Origin: Thermoplasmatota archaeon | Lineage (GTDB): Archaea > Thermoplasmatota > Thermoplasmata > Halarchaeoplasmatales > Halarchaeoplasmataceae | Assembly: GCA_018334755.1 (NCBI GenBank) | Contig: JAGXLI010000010.1 | Location: 1 to 43,152, forward strand | Direction: 5' to 3' | Length of the DNA: 43,152 bases | In this document: positions 7,247 through 16,800 of the stretch, piece after piece | How the letters are laid out: every line of letters starts with the position of its first letter | How positions within the stretch are numbered: position 1 is the first letter of the stretch | The notes under the pieces: generated by a model | Told to the model about the DNA's origin: nothing | The model's database searches: none | Seen by the model: the letters and a program-made list of their open reading frames with translations, nothing else | Program-made: the position numbers and the translations under genes

Positions 7247-7393
7247 GTCTTAGAGATCTTCTTATCGAACTTATCAAAGGTCCAGAGAAAAAGAACATTA
7301 TTAAAAGTTTGTGAAAGTGCCCGATAGGTAATCTTTAAATCATTTGAGATGTAATGGCTTATCGAGAATAGAGCCTATAATTGGGTGTTCTCC

Positions 7394-7876
7394 ATGAACT
7401 GCGAGCTTTGTGGTAAGGAAATATCTCAGGGTACAACCGTGAGTATAGAGAATTCAGAGATCACAGTGTGTGAAGAGTGTAAGAGCTACGGAAAAGAAGT
7501 TTTCTCATCGGATACCGAAGACGTCTCCGACAACGAGATCCTCCAGAGGATTAAAAATAAAAAAAGATCTAGCTCGTCTAGCGACATATACAGGGGGGAT
7601 CAAAAAGAGCTTGCTTTAGACTATTCCGAGAGGATAGAGGAAGCTAGGATGAAGAAGGACCTCACGCAGGAAGAACTCGCCAAGAAGATCAGTGAAAAGA
7701 AATCTGTCATCGCAAAATTAGAGCGAGAAGAGATGAGGCCTAGTGATGATCTGAGGGATAAACTGGAGAACAGTTTGGACATAGAGCTGATGGAAAAGAT
7801 AGAAAAGACCTCGACCAAGAAATCCGAAGAATCCGAGGGTCTGACCATCGGTGATCTTATAGAAGAGGAATCGTGA
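7394..7876 (+). CDS. MBF1-like transcription coactivator (zinc ribbon plus HTH)
   Basis: Archaeal multiprotein bridging factor 1, a DNA-binding protein linked to TBP-dependent transcription or to ribosome stress. Seen: an N-terminal zinc knuckle, CELCG with CEEC about 25 residues later, a low-complexity Ser/Lys linker, and a Cro/C1-type HTH (LTQEELAKKISEKKSVIAKLE, quoted in part) around residues 90-130. The start is taken as ATG 7394, giving MNCELCGKEI; the track's GTG 7385 would add three residues, and GGGTG sits just ahead of the ATG as ribosome site. A TATA-like ctttaaat at 7333-7340 precedes it. It is about the usual family length (about 160). Confidence 0.88.
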   Translation: MNCELCGKEISQGTTVSIENSEITVCEECKSYGKEVFSSDTEDVSDNEILQRIKNKKRSSSSSDIYRGDQKELALDYSERIEEARMKKDLTQEELAKKISEKKSVIAKLEREEMRPSDDLRDKLENSLDIELMEKIEKTSTKKSEESEGLTIGDLIEEES

Positions 7877-7892
7877 CAGATTTGGAAAAAGT

Positions 7893-8810
7893 TCATTCAC
7901 TCAGCTTTTTAGCCATCTTCTCCAGCTTTTCCATATTTATCTGATAGTATTCCTCTTTGTTTTTCTTGACGAAATCTTTGGTTTTGAGGCTCTTGAGGTT
8001 ATTCTTTGCCACGTTCACATCCATGTTAAGAGAATGAGCTATGTCACTGACCGCCATCTCCTCCGTTTCAAATAAGAGCTCAAATATTTTCTTGACGAGA
8101 ACGGGGAATTCCATCCAAGCTAGAACTCTGTCAAATTTCATATAATCTATGGGTTCTTTATCCGTTCTATCCATCCTTATAACGTCCTTGAGAGGATGCG
8201 GTTTTAACTTGTCATTTATGGGATCGATCAGGATAGGATATCTTTTGGTCTGGGTATATAGACAGAGGCGGATGGTGAACGGCAAGACACCCTCTCTGAT
8301 ATCTGACCATAAATCACCTAATTTTTTAAGGTGAGGTTCATATTGCCGCGGTACCTCCTCAGCCCGATGATACTCGGATTTTGTATTGATGGATATCGGA
8401 ACGAAGAAGTCAGTGATGAAACCTCTAACCATGACTTTTTCCATCTTGGACTTCTCCGCGTTTGCCCACTTGTTCAGAGAGGTAGGATCATAATCGAATG
8501 TTTCGCAGACGCCTTTTCCCCCCTTAAGTTTCAGTTCCTTCACCGGTTTCGAAAAATTCCATTCTCCGTCGGTATTGGGTTTCAAAAAGTTGATCTTAAG
8601 CTTTTCTAAATTCTCTATCTCATAAAAAACTTCTAAAAGCTTATCGAACCTCTTACCATTGACAAAGTATTCTAGGTCCGCAAGGTAGTCTACGTCGGCG
8701 TTCCTCCATTTAAATAATTTCTTTTTTAAATTATCCTTCGCGTACTCATCGACCTCAGAGTCTGGAGCGAGTTCTAAGAACTTTTCTACCTTTTCAAGTT
8801 CTTCTACCAT
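7893..8810 (-). CDS. Unknown protein with C-terminal winged-helix domain
   Basis: I do not recognise the family. The 305-residue soluble protein has no signal peptide, no membrane segment and a single Cys. Residues about 235-300 (KKIFELLFETEEMAVSDIAH, then a LKTKDFVKK wing region) read as a winged-helix DNA-binding domain of the ArsR/MarR style. The N-terminal 230 residues are acidic/basic mixed and may form a separate sensor or regulatory domain. It converges on MBF1 and has its own promoter region shared with the surface-protein gene. AT-rich TATA-like stretches lie just upstream of ATG 8810. A regulator is the natural guess, not shown. Confidence 0.6.
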   Translation of the reverse strand: MVEELEKVEKFLELAPDSEVDEYAKDNLKKKLFKWRNADVDYLADLEYFVNGKRFDKLLEVFYEIENLEKLKINFLKPNTDGEWNFSKPVKELKLKGGKGVCETFDYDPTSLNKWANAEKSKMEKVMVRGFITDFFVPISINTKSEYHRAEEVPRQYEPHLKKLGDLWSDIREGVLPFTIRLCLYTQTKRYPILIDPINDKLKPHPLKDVIRMDRTDKEPIDYMKFDRVLAWMEFPVLVKKIFELLFETEEMAVSDIAHSLNMDVNVAKNNLKSLKTKDFVKKNKEEYYQINMEKLEKMAKKLSE

Positions 8811-8883
8811 CGAGCTTTATATATTGACCAATATCTAAAATATTTTTCTGTTCGAGCAACCTTGTTTATGAGACCGTTAAGCT

Positions 8884-8912
8884 GATTTTTCATGGATTTT
8901 GTTTGAAAAATC
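8884..8912. repeat. Inverted repeat, 9-bp arms, upstream of the surface-protein gene
   Basis: gatttttca at 8884-8892 and tgaaaaatc at 8904-8912 are perfect reverse complements with an 11-base spacer. The repeat sits between the divergent winged-helix gene and the TATA box of the 1280-aa protein, so it is a candidate regulator site. Confidence 0.4.
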
Positions 8913-8938
8913 CCAAAATCTTTAAGTAAAGCTTAAGG

Positions 8939-8949
8939 ACATATATAAC
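8939..8949 (+). promoter_or_regulatory. TATA box of the surface-protein operon
   Basis: acatatataac predicts a transcription start near 8970, a few bases before GTG 8977 and ATG 8986. GGTGA at 8976-8980 then serves as ribosome site for ATG 8986. Confidence 0.5.
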
Positions 8950-8985
8950 ACCATGAGGATAGAAGGCTAACTTCTGGTGAAGAGA

Positions 8986-11900
8986 ATGAATGTTACCAAA
9001 AAGGGGAGATATTTAGATCCGGCCGATGTTGTTCCGGTCATTCCTTTGATACTTATAGCATTTTTTCTGATCCTCTCCGTGTGGGCCCCGTTCATAGCCA
9101 ATGGAGGGATCGCTGAGACAAAATCATTCTTTTCAAGGGAAGACGATTTTTCTCAAGCCGAACCGAACGAGGATCTCAAAACGACGACGGAATGGGAGCA
9201 GTGGACTAAAACTGATTTTGAGAAGGGAGATACCCATAATCTAGACCTAGAATCCACGCCCGGTGAAGTCAGACTTGAGACGGATACGTTCCAGATAGGG
9301 GCCGCCGAGTCTCCGGAGAAGGACAGCAGAGGAGGATATTATTACTGGGGAAGCGGCGGCACTTACCTTGGATGTCGAGATGATTTCCGAGCCGATAGAG
9401 GCGGAAGGATAAGGACATTCAGGGCTGCAGCCGGCGATCCCGCCTCCGCGTTCAAGCTTAAGGTGCTTAGACCAGAAAATCCGGAAAGTGTAAGCCCGGG
9501 GCAGGATGCGGAATTTTCTGCGGCTCAGACCGAGTACTTTGATCCAAATACTGAAGCGGTGACCACGTGGGATAATCTAGATATCCCGATAGAAAAGGAT
9601 GACCGGATGGGTATCTATCCGCTAGGGGACCTCGCCGCAGTCGCTTTGACCGGTCAAAATGGTTACTGGAAATATGATGGAGAGATAACTAGTACATCTC
9701 AATTCATGACCCACGACTCCGAAGATTCTCCCATCACCACCATTGAAGCTATAGTCGAGACCAACAGGGACAGCGGTATCTTGAATTCGAGTGTCCACGA
9801 CTGTGGAGAACATATGTACAACTGGAGCACCATAAGTTGGGATGCAAATGTTCCTTCTGGCTCTTCTCTGACTATCGAAACTCGGAGTTCTCCTGACGGG
9901 AGCAGTTGGAGCACGTGGGAAGAGGCGACGAACGGGGATGTGGTCCCGAGTCCCGTCAATAGGTACATACAATATAAAGCCAGTTTTACATCACAGACCG
10001 GTAAGGAAACCCCAGTGCTGAACAGTATCAAGGTAAAGTACGAGGTGGACAAGGATCCGCCCCAGATAAACCACCAGTCTATCGATGAATGGCAGAAGGA
10101 CGGTCCTTACACGATCAGCGCCGAGGTCAAAGACGGGGGAAGCGGATTGGCTGAAAATCCGACCGTATATTACAGTACAGATCAGGGATATACCTGGGAT
10201 ACTCGTCCCCTCAATCACACTCAGGCCGATATGTATGAAGGGTATATACCGGACTTTTCTCATGATACGGACGTGATGTATTACATAGAAGCGGAGAATA
10301 CCGCGGGGATCACAGAAACTTCGCCGGATGAAGGTCATTATCATCAGTTCAGCGTTGATAAGGACCCTCCTACGACAGAGCCAGTGCTCTCCGGCGAAGA
10401 AGGCGAGAACGGATGGTTCCAGGGGCAAGTAGAGATAGAATTACAGGCATCGGATACTCATTCCGGCGTGGACACGACATCCTATCAACTCGACGGTGGA
10501 GATTGGAATACATATTCTGGTCCGTTCACTTTGGAGGAAGCGGGTGAGCACGAATTGAGGTATTCTTCGACCGATAACGTGGGTAATTCTGAATTAGCGG
10601 GATCTACCCAGATAAATATCGATGATGCCTCTCCCGATCTGACCTTAGATAGACCCGATCCATCTGGAGATAACGGTTGGTATCTGGATGGGATACAAGT
10701 GGAGATCACGGCGGAAGATCAGGTTTCCGGCGTTGATTCAGTGGAATATAGGATCAACGAAACTTCCTGGGAGACTTATTCAAGTCCCGTCGGTTTAGAT
10801 GAATCGGGCGTCTATAGTCTAGAGTATCGTTCTTTCGACACGGCGGGGAACGAGAACACGAGCTCTGTCGAGATCAAGATCGATAGGGAAGATCCTACTG
10901 TATCGACCACAATATCGGGGACTGAAGGAGAAAATGGATGGTACCTGAGTGAAACTGAAGTTGAACTCATCGGTACCGATAACGTTTCCGGTATCTCTCA
11001 TAACGAGTATAGGGAAAATGAAAGCAGCGGATGGAAAGAGTATGACGGGCCTATCGTATTGGAAGATGGCCGCCATTCGATAGAGTATAAAAGCGTGAAC
11101 GAAGCCGGAAGGGAAAGCGAGATCGAAGAGAAGGAGGTAAAAGTGGATACTGGTCTCCCCACCATCGAGTACGACGTAGAGCCTCCTGAGGGGGAAGGTT
11201 GGTCTACCACACCACCTACGGTAGATATGAGCACGGTGGATGAAGTTTCAGGTCTCAGCCGAATACGTTATAGGATAAAGCAGGATGGAGACTGGGTAAG
11301 AGAAGAAAAGCTCGATGATCTAGACAATATCTCTGATAGAGATGTGAACTTTGACTTGGATCTCTCGGGCAACCTGCAGGTGGAGTTGTTTGCCGAGGAC
11401 GTCGCGGGTAATAACTTTACTACGAACTTCGAGTATCCCGTCGATCTTGAAAAACCGACGATACCGGATGCGCCCTCTGTGTCGGATACGGTCTGGAGGA
11501 ACGATATGACGATAGCTACGCAGATCGATGAAGATCACAGCGGGGTCGATAAAGTCACGCTGCATTATTCCACTGGAGACAGTTGGAAGAAGAAGGAGAT
11601 GGCAAGAGATGGAGGGGAATACAAAGCGACCATCCCTGGTGAGGACGTCGGATTCGGCGACGTTGAATATTATATCTCAGTACAAGACACGGCCGGAAAC
11701 TCTTTTGAAAGCGAAAGACGGACGGGTGAAGTCGGCATAAATTGGATATATCTCATCCCGATCCCTATAGCTGTCGTCTTGATAGGTCTCTTGGTCTATT
11801 GGAGAAGGAAGCGAGAAGAACAGGAACAATTGATACCGATGAAAGAATCTAAAATATCGAAGATAAAGAAAGGGAAAGAAGATAAGTTGGAGGAGATAAA

Positions 11901-12819
11901 GGACGAGGGGGACAAATCTACTGCGGCCCCGGTCGGGTTATCCTCCGAAGATAGTGGAGAACGATGTGATATATGTGGAAGCGCTATCGACTCCCAGAAC
12001 CTTCTAACCTGTTCGTGCGATAACCACTATCACGACGACTGCCTGAGGATGGAGGGTAACTGCATGAGCTGCGGAAAAGATTATGCTACGGTCAGCTTGT
12101 TCTCAGAGGAGGCTGAAGAGGAAAGCTCCTCCGAGGGAACTGAAGACGAAACCGGCCTATCAGAAACTGGGATCGAAGAACCCCAAGATGTAGAAGAAAG
12201 TACTGAAACAAAGAAAGGGCCTGAAGGAGTCGAAGTATGGGCGGATGAAAGAGGCGCAGAGTCGACAGAGGAAGTTCAGAAGAAAGTCAAAAAGGCGAGG
12301 AAAGTAGATGAAACCGAGGACCGATCAGAGGAGCAGTCAGAAGAAGATGTCTCTTTAGAGGAGGAGGTAGAAGAGATGATGGAAGATGAGGAGCCAAAAG
12401 AAGAGACACCTCCAGAGGATAGTCTAACAGAGGAAGAAACCCCACCTCCCTCGCCGGAAGAGACCTCTACAGAGGAAGAAATGGATGAAGAAGCTCCCGT
12501 AGAAGAAAGTACGCCGGAAGAGACTCCCACAGAGGAAGAAACCCCACCTCCCTCGCCGGAAGAGACCTCTACAGAGGAAGAAATGGATGAAGAACCTCCC
12601 ACAGAAGAAAGTACGTCGGAAGAGACTCCTACAGAGGAAGAAACCCCGCCCCCCTCTCCGGAAGAATCGACGGAGAGTGAAGAGGAGACTCCTGATGAAG
12701 AAAAAGAAGATGTAGAAGGGGATGCTATAGAATGTCCGCTCTGCGGGAACGAAAATGAAGCCGGGTCTGAAAAATGCTGGGCTTGCAGGGCGGACCTAAC
12801 AGAAGATGAAGAAGGATAG
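8986..12819 (+). CDS. Large membrane surface protein with Ig-like repeats and cytoplasmic RING-like/zinc-ribbon tail
   Basis: About 1277 residues. Positions below follow the track's GTG start at 8977; the chosen ATG 8986 has GGTGA upstream. One hydrophobic segment near the N-terminus (about 17-40) and one at about 923-943 (IYLIPIPIAVVLIGLLVYW) enclose an 880-residue ectodomain. Within it, from about 460 to 800, there are tandem Ig-like units with the recurring pattern SGVDxxxYxxxxxxWxxYxxP...YxSxDxxGN, as in OmpL47/bacterial Ig-like domains. After the second span come a basic stop-transfer RRKREE, a RING-like zinc module (CDIC...TCSCDNHYHDDC...CMSC, about 996-1032), a Glu/Pro-rich tail with a 34-residue repeat, and a terminal zinc ribbon (CPLC...CWAC). 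It heads an operon with two pilin-like genes. Role unknown, probably surface sensing or adhesion. Confidence 0.8.
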   Translation: MNVTKKGRYLDPADVVPVIPLILIAFFLILSVWAPFIANGGIAETKSFFSREDDFSQAEPNEDLKTTTEWEQWTKTDFEKGDTHNLDLESTPGEVRLETDTFQIGAAESPEKDSRGGYYYWGSGGTYLGCRDDFRADRGGRIRTFRAAAGDPASAFKLKVLRPENPESVSPGQDAEFSAAQTEYFDPNTEAVTTWDNLDIPIEKDDRMGIYPLGDLAAVALTGQNGYWKYDGEITSTSQFMTHDSEDSPITTIEAIVETNRDSGILNSSVHDCGEHMYNWSTISWDANVPSGSSLTIETRSSPDGSSWSTWEEATNGDVVPSPVNRYIQYKASFTSQTGKETPVLNSIKVKYEVDKDPPQINHQSIDEWQKDGPYTISAEVKDGGSGLAENPTVYYSTDQGYTWDTRPLNHTQADMYEGYIPDFSHDTDVMYYIEAENTAGITETSPDEGHYHQFSVDKDPPTTEPVLSGEEGENGWFQGQVEIELQASDTHSGVDTTSYQLDGGDWNTYSGPFTLEEAGEHELRYSSTDNVGNSELAGSTQINIDDASPDLTLDRPDPSGDNGWYLDGIQVEITAEDQVSGVDSVEYRINETSWETYSSPVGLDESGVYSLEYRSFDTAGNENTSSVEIKIDREDPTVSTTISGTEGENGWYLSETEVELIGTDNVSGISHNEYRENESSGWKEYDGPIVLEDGRHSIEYKSVNEAGRESEIEEKEVKVDTGLPTIEYDVEPPEGEGWSTTPPTVDMSTVDEVSGLSRIRYRIKQDGDWVREEKLDDLDNISDRDVNFDLDLSGNLQVELFAEDVAGNNFTTNFEYPVDLEKPTIPDAPSVSDTVWRNDMTIATQIDEDHSGVDKVTLHYSTGDSWKKKEMARDGGEYKATIPGEDVGFGDVEYYISVQDTAGNSFESERRTGEVGINWIYLIPIPIAVVLIGLLVYWRRKREEQEQLIPMKESKISKIKKGKEDKLEEIKDEGDKSTAAPVGLSSEDSGERCDICGSAIDSQNLLTCSCDNHYHDDCLRMEGNCMSCGKDYATVSLFSEEAEEESSSEGTEDETGLSETGIEEPQDVEESTETKKGPEGVEVWADERGAESTEEVQKKVKKARKVDETEDRSEEQSEEDVSLEEEVEEMMEDEEPKEETPPEDSLTEEETPPPSPEETSTEEEMDEEAPVEESTPEETPTEEETPPPSPEETSTEEEMDEEPPTEESTSEETPTEEETPPPSPEESTESEEETPDEEKEDVEGDAIECPLCGNENEAGSEKCWACRADLTEDEEG
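12427..12670 (+). repeat. 102-bp tandem repeat (34-aa Glu/Pro repeat), about 2.4 copies
   Basis: Copies begin at 12427, 12529 and 12631, each with acagaggaagaaaccc. The first two complete units differ at about five of 102 positions and stay in frame, encoding TEEETPPPSPEETSTEEEMD-type units in the cytoplasmic tail of the surface protein. The third copy is partial. Confidence 0.9.
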
Positions 12820-12830
12820 GATGAAGAGAT

Positions 12831-13337
12831 ATGAAAGATCTAAGACGTTCTGAAGAAGCGGTGATGGACTATCCCTTTCGCCTTCTTATCATCTCTATCG
12901 TATTAGCTATAGCTATACCTTCTATGCTCTCAGCGCTCTCCTATTATCGTACCCAAAGTGCCGAGGAACAGCTTTCTCAGGAGGTCGATCAGATCGCCTC
13001 AGCGGTAGAGAGCGTTTATATCCAGGGGATAAATGCGAGCACCGTGGTAGATCTGGACCTGCCCGAGGAGACCGAGTATGTGGAGATAGGCGCCCCCCTT
13101 TCGGACTCGATCGATTGCAGGGCCATCTATCACAAGATACAGGATCAATCTGAAAGTTCTATCCTGGTCAAACACGGTAGAGAAGGTATACCTATGACCT
13201 CCCAGGATAATATCACTGTGACTCTCACGAGTTCCACTAAAAGGATATCGGTCGTGAAAAGACCTGTGAACTTCGATATCGACGACGACGGAACCCATGT
13301 AAACGATTACTATGTAGAGATAAAAAAGCTGAGGTGA
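12831..13337 (+). CDS. Pilin-like membrane-anchored protein
   Basis: A 168-residue protein with a short charged N-terminus (MKDLRRSEEAVMDYPFR) followed by one hydrophobic helix (LLIISIVLAIAIPSMLSAL) and a polar, beta-rich exterior domain, the architecture of archaeal type IV pilin-like proteins. No catalytic motif is seen. It starts 11 bases after the surface-protein gene and ends 4 bases before the next pilin-like gene, so the three form an operon. The secretion ATPase and TadC-like genes at 38-42 kb are the likely assembly machinery. The family call rests on architecture and context, not on a recognised signature. Confidence 0.6.
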   Translation: MKDLRRSEEAVMDYPFRLLIISIVLAIAIPSMLSALSYYRTQSAEEQLSQEVDQIASAVESVYIQGINASTVVDLDLPEETEYVEIGAPLSDSIDCRAIYHKIQDQSESSILVKHGREGIPMTSQDNITVTLTSSTKRISVVKRPVNFDIDDDGTHVNDYYVEIKKLR

Positions 13338-13341
13338 CGAG

Positions 13342-13848
13342 ATGTTAGACTGGGCTCTATCTAAGATCATAATCTCCATATTCACCGTGGGTCTCATCAT
13401 CTTCTCTATCTTCATTTTCTCAAGTAAAAGAGCCGCTATCGAAGAGGATAAATTGAGGAATATATCTAACCGGATCTCTTCAAAGGTGAATGAACTTTCA
13501 AATACCTATTCCAATTCAAGCGTATACTTTACATTCAGCGAGAACGTATCTGCCGTGACGCTTCCGGGAGATATCGATGGCGAAAATTATGAGATCAGGT
13601 TCTCCGATTCTTGGCTGACGTTAGAAACGGAAAGGAAAGTAGCCTCTTCCGATTTCACCGAAGAGATCCACCTGTGGGATCCCTCCAATGTAAACTATAC
13701 TACGAACGAGAGCGAGTTGGAGAGATCTGATGATCAAAACACATCTCTCAAGATCGTTTCTGGAGAAGAAAGGTTCAAGGTAGTGCGTTGTGAATTGATA
13801 GTCAGCGGTGAGATCCAGTATCACACGTTCCTCTACAAGTGGAACTGA
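13342..13848 (+). CDS. Pilin-like membrane-anchored protein
   Basis: A 168-residue protein with an N-terminal hydrophobic helix (KIIISIFTVGLIIFSIFIF) and a polar exterior part with several N-x-S/T sequons (NTYSNS, NVSA, NYTT, NTS), suggesting a glycosylated exterior domain. GAGGTGA lies 4 bases before ATG 13342. It is the last gene of the surface operon and converges on the giant 1405-aa gene with 21 bases between stops. It is similar in size and layout to its upstream neighbour but not obviously a recent duplicate. Function is inferred from architecture only. Confidence 0.55.
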   Translation: MLDWALSKIIISIFTVGLIIFSIFIFSSKRAAIEEDKLRNISNRISSKVNELSNTYSNSSVYFTFSENVSAVTLPGDIDGENYEIRFSDSWLTLETERKVASSDFTEEIHLWDPSNVNYTTNESELERSDDQNTSLKIVSGEERFKVVRCELIVSGEIQYHTFLYKWN

Positions 13849-13869
13849 CTTGCATCAAAGAGGATAAGA

Positions 13870-16800
13870 TCAATTTTCAGGTTCACAGTATACCTTTCCG
13901 AAGCGGATATACTTATTTTTGTCCGCTCTACCGACTTCCCCGATGAAATAGTCTCCTTTCCTACCGACCCCGATAGAGGGTTCCGATGAGGCCCACCACG
14001 CTAAATTTCCTTTGGTGTAATTTCCTTCAGCGCCTAGGACCTCGAACGAGCGATTGTTCAGCCCGTCTTTATCTATCCGGGCGAAGATGGATGGGGCGGG
14101 ATTTGAAGCACCTAACTCTCTACCGATATCGCGGATCCTGTTGATGAGCATACGAGAAAAACTTTTGATCCCTCTTTTCTCGGTTTGATTGGTCCAGTAG
14201 ATGTAAGTTCGATTCATATTCCCGTCGATATCAAGGTAGAAGCCGACGTTCTCGAGGTCTTTTAGAACATCTGAATCATCGTTCATCTCTCTCAACAATC
14301 TTTTACTAAAGCGGATGAAACCTTCGTAAGTATCGTTCCTTTCCTCCACCGAACTTTCGATCCATCTATGTACTTTATCGGGTAATTCACCTTCGGTGGT
14401 TCTCAGTCCTACATCTATAGAATAGTTACCTCCAAGATTTGGAAGTGAGATGTTGGAGAAGATGCTGGATTTTATGGATCTCAAACCAGCTTCGTCTAAT
14501 GAGATAGTCTTTTGAGGATACCGCAGATCGAAACTGTAATTATCGAGGGTAGTGTTCTGATCAGCGTGGATGACGACCCTTTCGTCTTTGGACGGATCCA
14601 CTTCGATACTCAGATCGATGCTTCCATGTCTCTTGACCTCGTAAACATAATCATCTTGACCCAGGTCGAAAGATATCCTGGTGTTGTTGCTTTGGAATTC
14701 AGTTTTTAAAGGACTGTTCTCCACGTTATAGTCAAGATCGAAACCCATATACGGATATTCTAACCTATCCATGTTCCTATCCGCGAGCATCCGTCTATGG
14801 TCGTCTATGAACTCAAAATATGAGGTATCATTATAGGTCTCATAGGATACCTCATCGATCGTCTTCATAAACTCGCTCAGGTTTTCAGCCGAATGGAGAG
14901 GTTTAGAAACGGTAGAATGAGCGCATCCTCTGAGATGAGTCCTTACAGAATCGGTAGTGACACTCGACCTAGCCAGAACGTCTGTCATGGCCCGCGATAG
15001 ATTCATCATCGGTCTGGAGATGTAGATCGCATCTTCTTTCAGAGGTCTATCGGATTGGATATCTTCTTCATCTATCAGGTTGAAGTACCTTCGGGTCATC
15101 CGGTAATCAACGTCGTTTTCAAGCCAGTCCGATTCCAGAGGTTGGGCGGTATGAAGCGGCAGCGTGAAATTCTGCTTCAGATCGAGCGTGCCGTTGTACC
15201 ACGTAGATCTGTGAACGCCGACGGGTATGTTCCTCCTGTCGGTGGTTGTATTCACCTCTAAAGTACCTTCGATCGAGACGTTCAGGGCGGTCTGGTAAGG
15301 ACTCCACGACATGTTCGTCCTTTCTTCTAGATCTCCCGAATACCTTCCCTGGACGTCGACGAAGTGCTGACCCTTTTCAGGGTAATCTATATCGATAGAA
15401 AGGTTATCGCCTTCGGTAAGATAATCGGAAAATTCCACGGTGAAAGTTTCATTCAGAAGCCTCTGGCGTTTCCTGTCATAGGAGCGGTTCATCCGCCAAT
15501 TGTACCTTGGTTGAGTCATGTTCGTGGCTAAAAATCTCCGTTCTTGGTTCACGTGAGTATTCCTTTTGACGCTTCGAAGGGTCCTGTTAAATTTCTGCTG
15601 CAGCCAGCCGTTCTTCTGAGAGAGATTCAGAAGCATGTTCTCTCTTTCGTTCTGTTCGCCTATCGTGCGGACAGCTACATTCTCTCCGACGAAATCGTAG
15701 AAATTCCCCTGGGTCTGGTGGTCTCCTTCGTAGTTACCCTCGTCTGTGGTTTTATCCATATCATCCATAAGTTTCTGAGAGATCTGGCCTTGGGAAAGAA
15801 GGCCCTGTTCTCCTACGACCCGGTCCGTACCATCTTCGATATCGTTCCACAGTCTATTCCAGATGGCCTGGTCCGTCCAGGTCGATTTCGCGTCGTTCGG
15901 GATCACGGTGTTCCTGTATCTCAGGCATTCCTCACAGGACCAGCACGGTTCTCCGACCGTCGTTTCCCAAGCCTCGTCTTTGAAAGATCTCCGTCTAGGT
16001 ATTGCGATATCTCGGACACGCTCGTTGACGTCCTTCATCGCGTCCTGTCTGAAAGCGAAACTCCCTTCCGAGGAGTCTCCCTCGCTGTGCTGTTCTTCCT
16101 CGGGCGGGTCCGTAGAGAGTGATCCCGGATTCCTGCCCATGTCTTTTACACCGCCGTCGTAGAGGTTGACCACGGCCTCATACCAGAGATCCACCGTTTC
16201 CTTCGTCAGATGATACATGAAGTCGTCATCATGCTCCTTTTTGTATGCTCCTTCGCTCCACCATTCATCCCGCTTATCGAAACCGCTGGCTTTATCTTTG
16301 AATTCTTTTAGGGCCTTGTGGATAGAACCCTCTTCTTCTATCATATGGCCTGTTCCGTTCACCAGCACCGATCTATTATCTTCCGGGTCTATCTCGAAAT
16401 CGGATTTTTTCGTACCTATGGAATCGGCGATATCGCTGCTTATCGTGTCCATGAATCCTTTGTTGGTTTCCTCTTCTATGTCTTTCGAGCGCTGCCTTAC
16501 GCTGCGGTTGATCGTTTGAAGGATGTACTTCAACGTATCAAAATAAGGCGTTCCCTGGTCCTCGTCGTGTTTCGCTATCAACGATTCTTCGACAAGATAA
16601 TATTCGATGGTCCGGTCTCCCACGTTACTGAAGTCAGAATTGAAAGTTAGCTCATAAGGTTCGGGGTCCAGATTATCATTTTCAGGGTCTCCAAGGATGA
16701 GATCTATCGTGTCGGGGACCTCAGATGAACGCATCTCCCATTCTCCCGAGGTGAAGTCATAGGGACCGCGGCTGAAGACCCAGTAGTGACCGCCGACCGG

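Noticed and set aside
7136-7327. 63-aa ORF reading AEPPAGFEPAVYGLRNHRF
   Set aside because: This is the typical false translation across a tRNA gene; the DNA is the tRNA-Thr.
8953-8970. Five-codon frame (MRIEG) before the surface-protein gene
   Set aside because: It lies between the TATA box and the predicted transcription start, so it is probably not transcribed.
12276-12602. 108-aa Ser/Gly-rich ORF on the minus strand
   Set aside because: It is an antisense shadow of the Glu/Pro repeat in the surface protein.
12427-12670. CRISPR-like array
   Set aside because: The repeat is a 102-bp in-frame coding tandem with no spacers; no Cas genes are present anywhere in the window.
15544-16122. 192-aa plus-strand ORF inside the giant surface-protein gene
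   Set aside because: It is antisense to the 1405-aa gene, with no ribosome site or recognisable domain.
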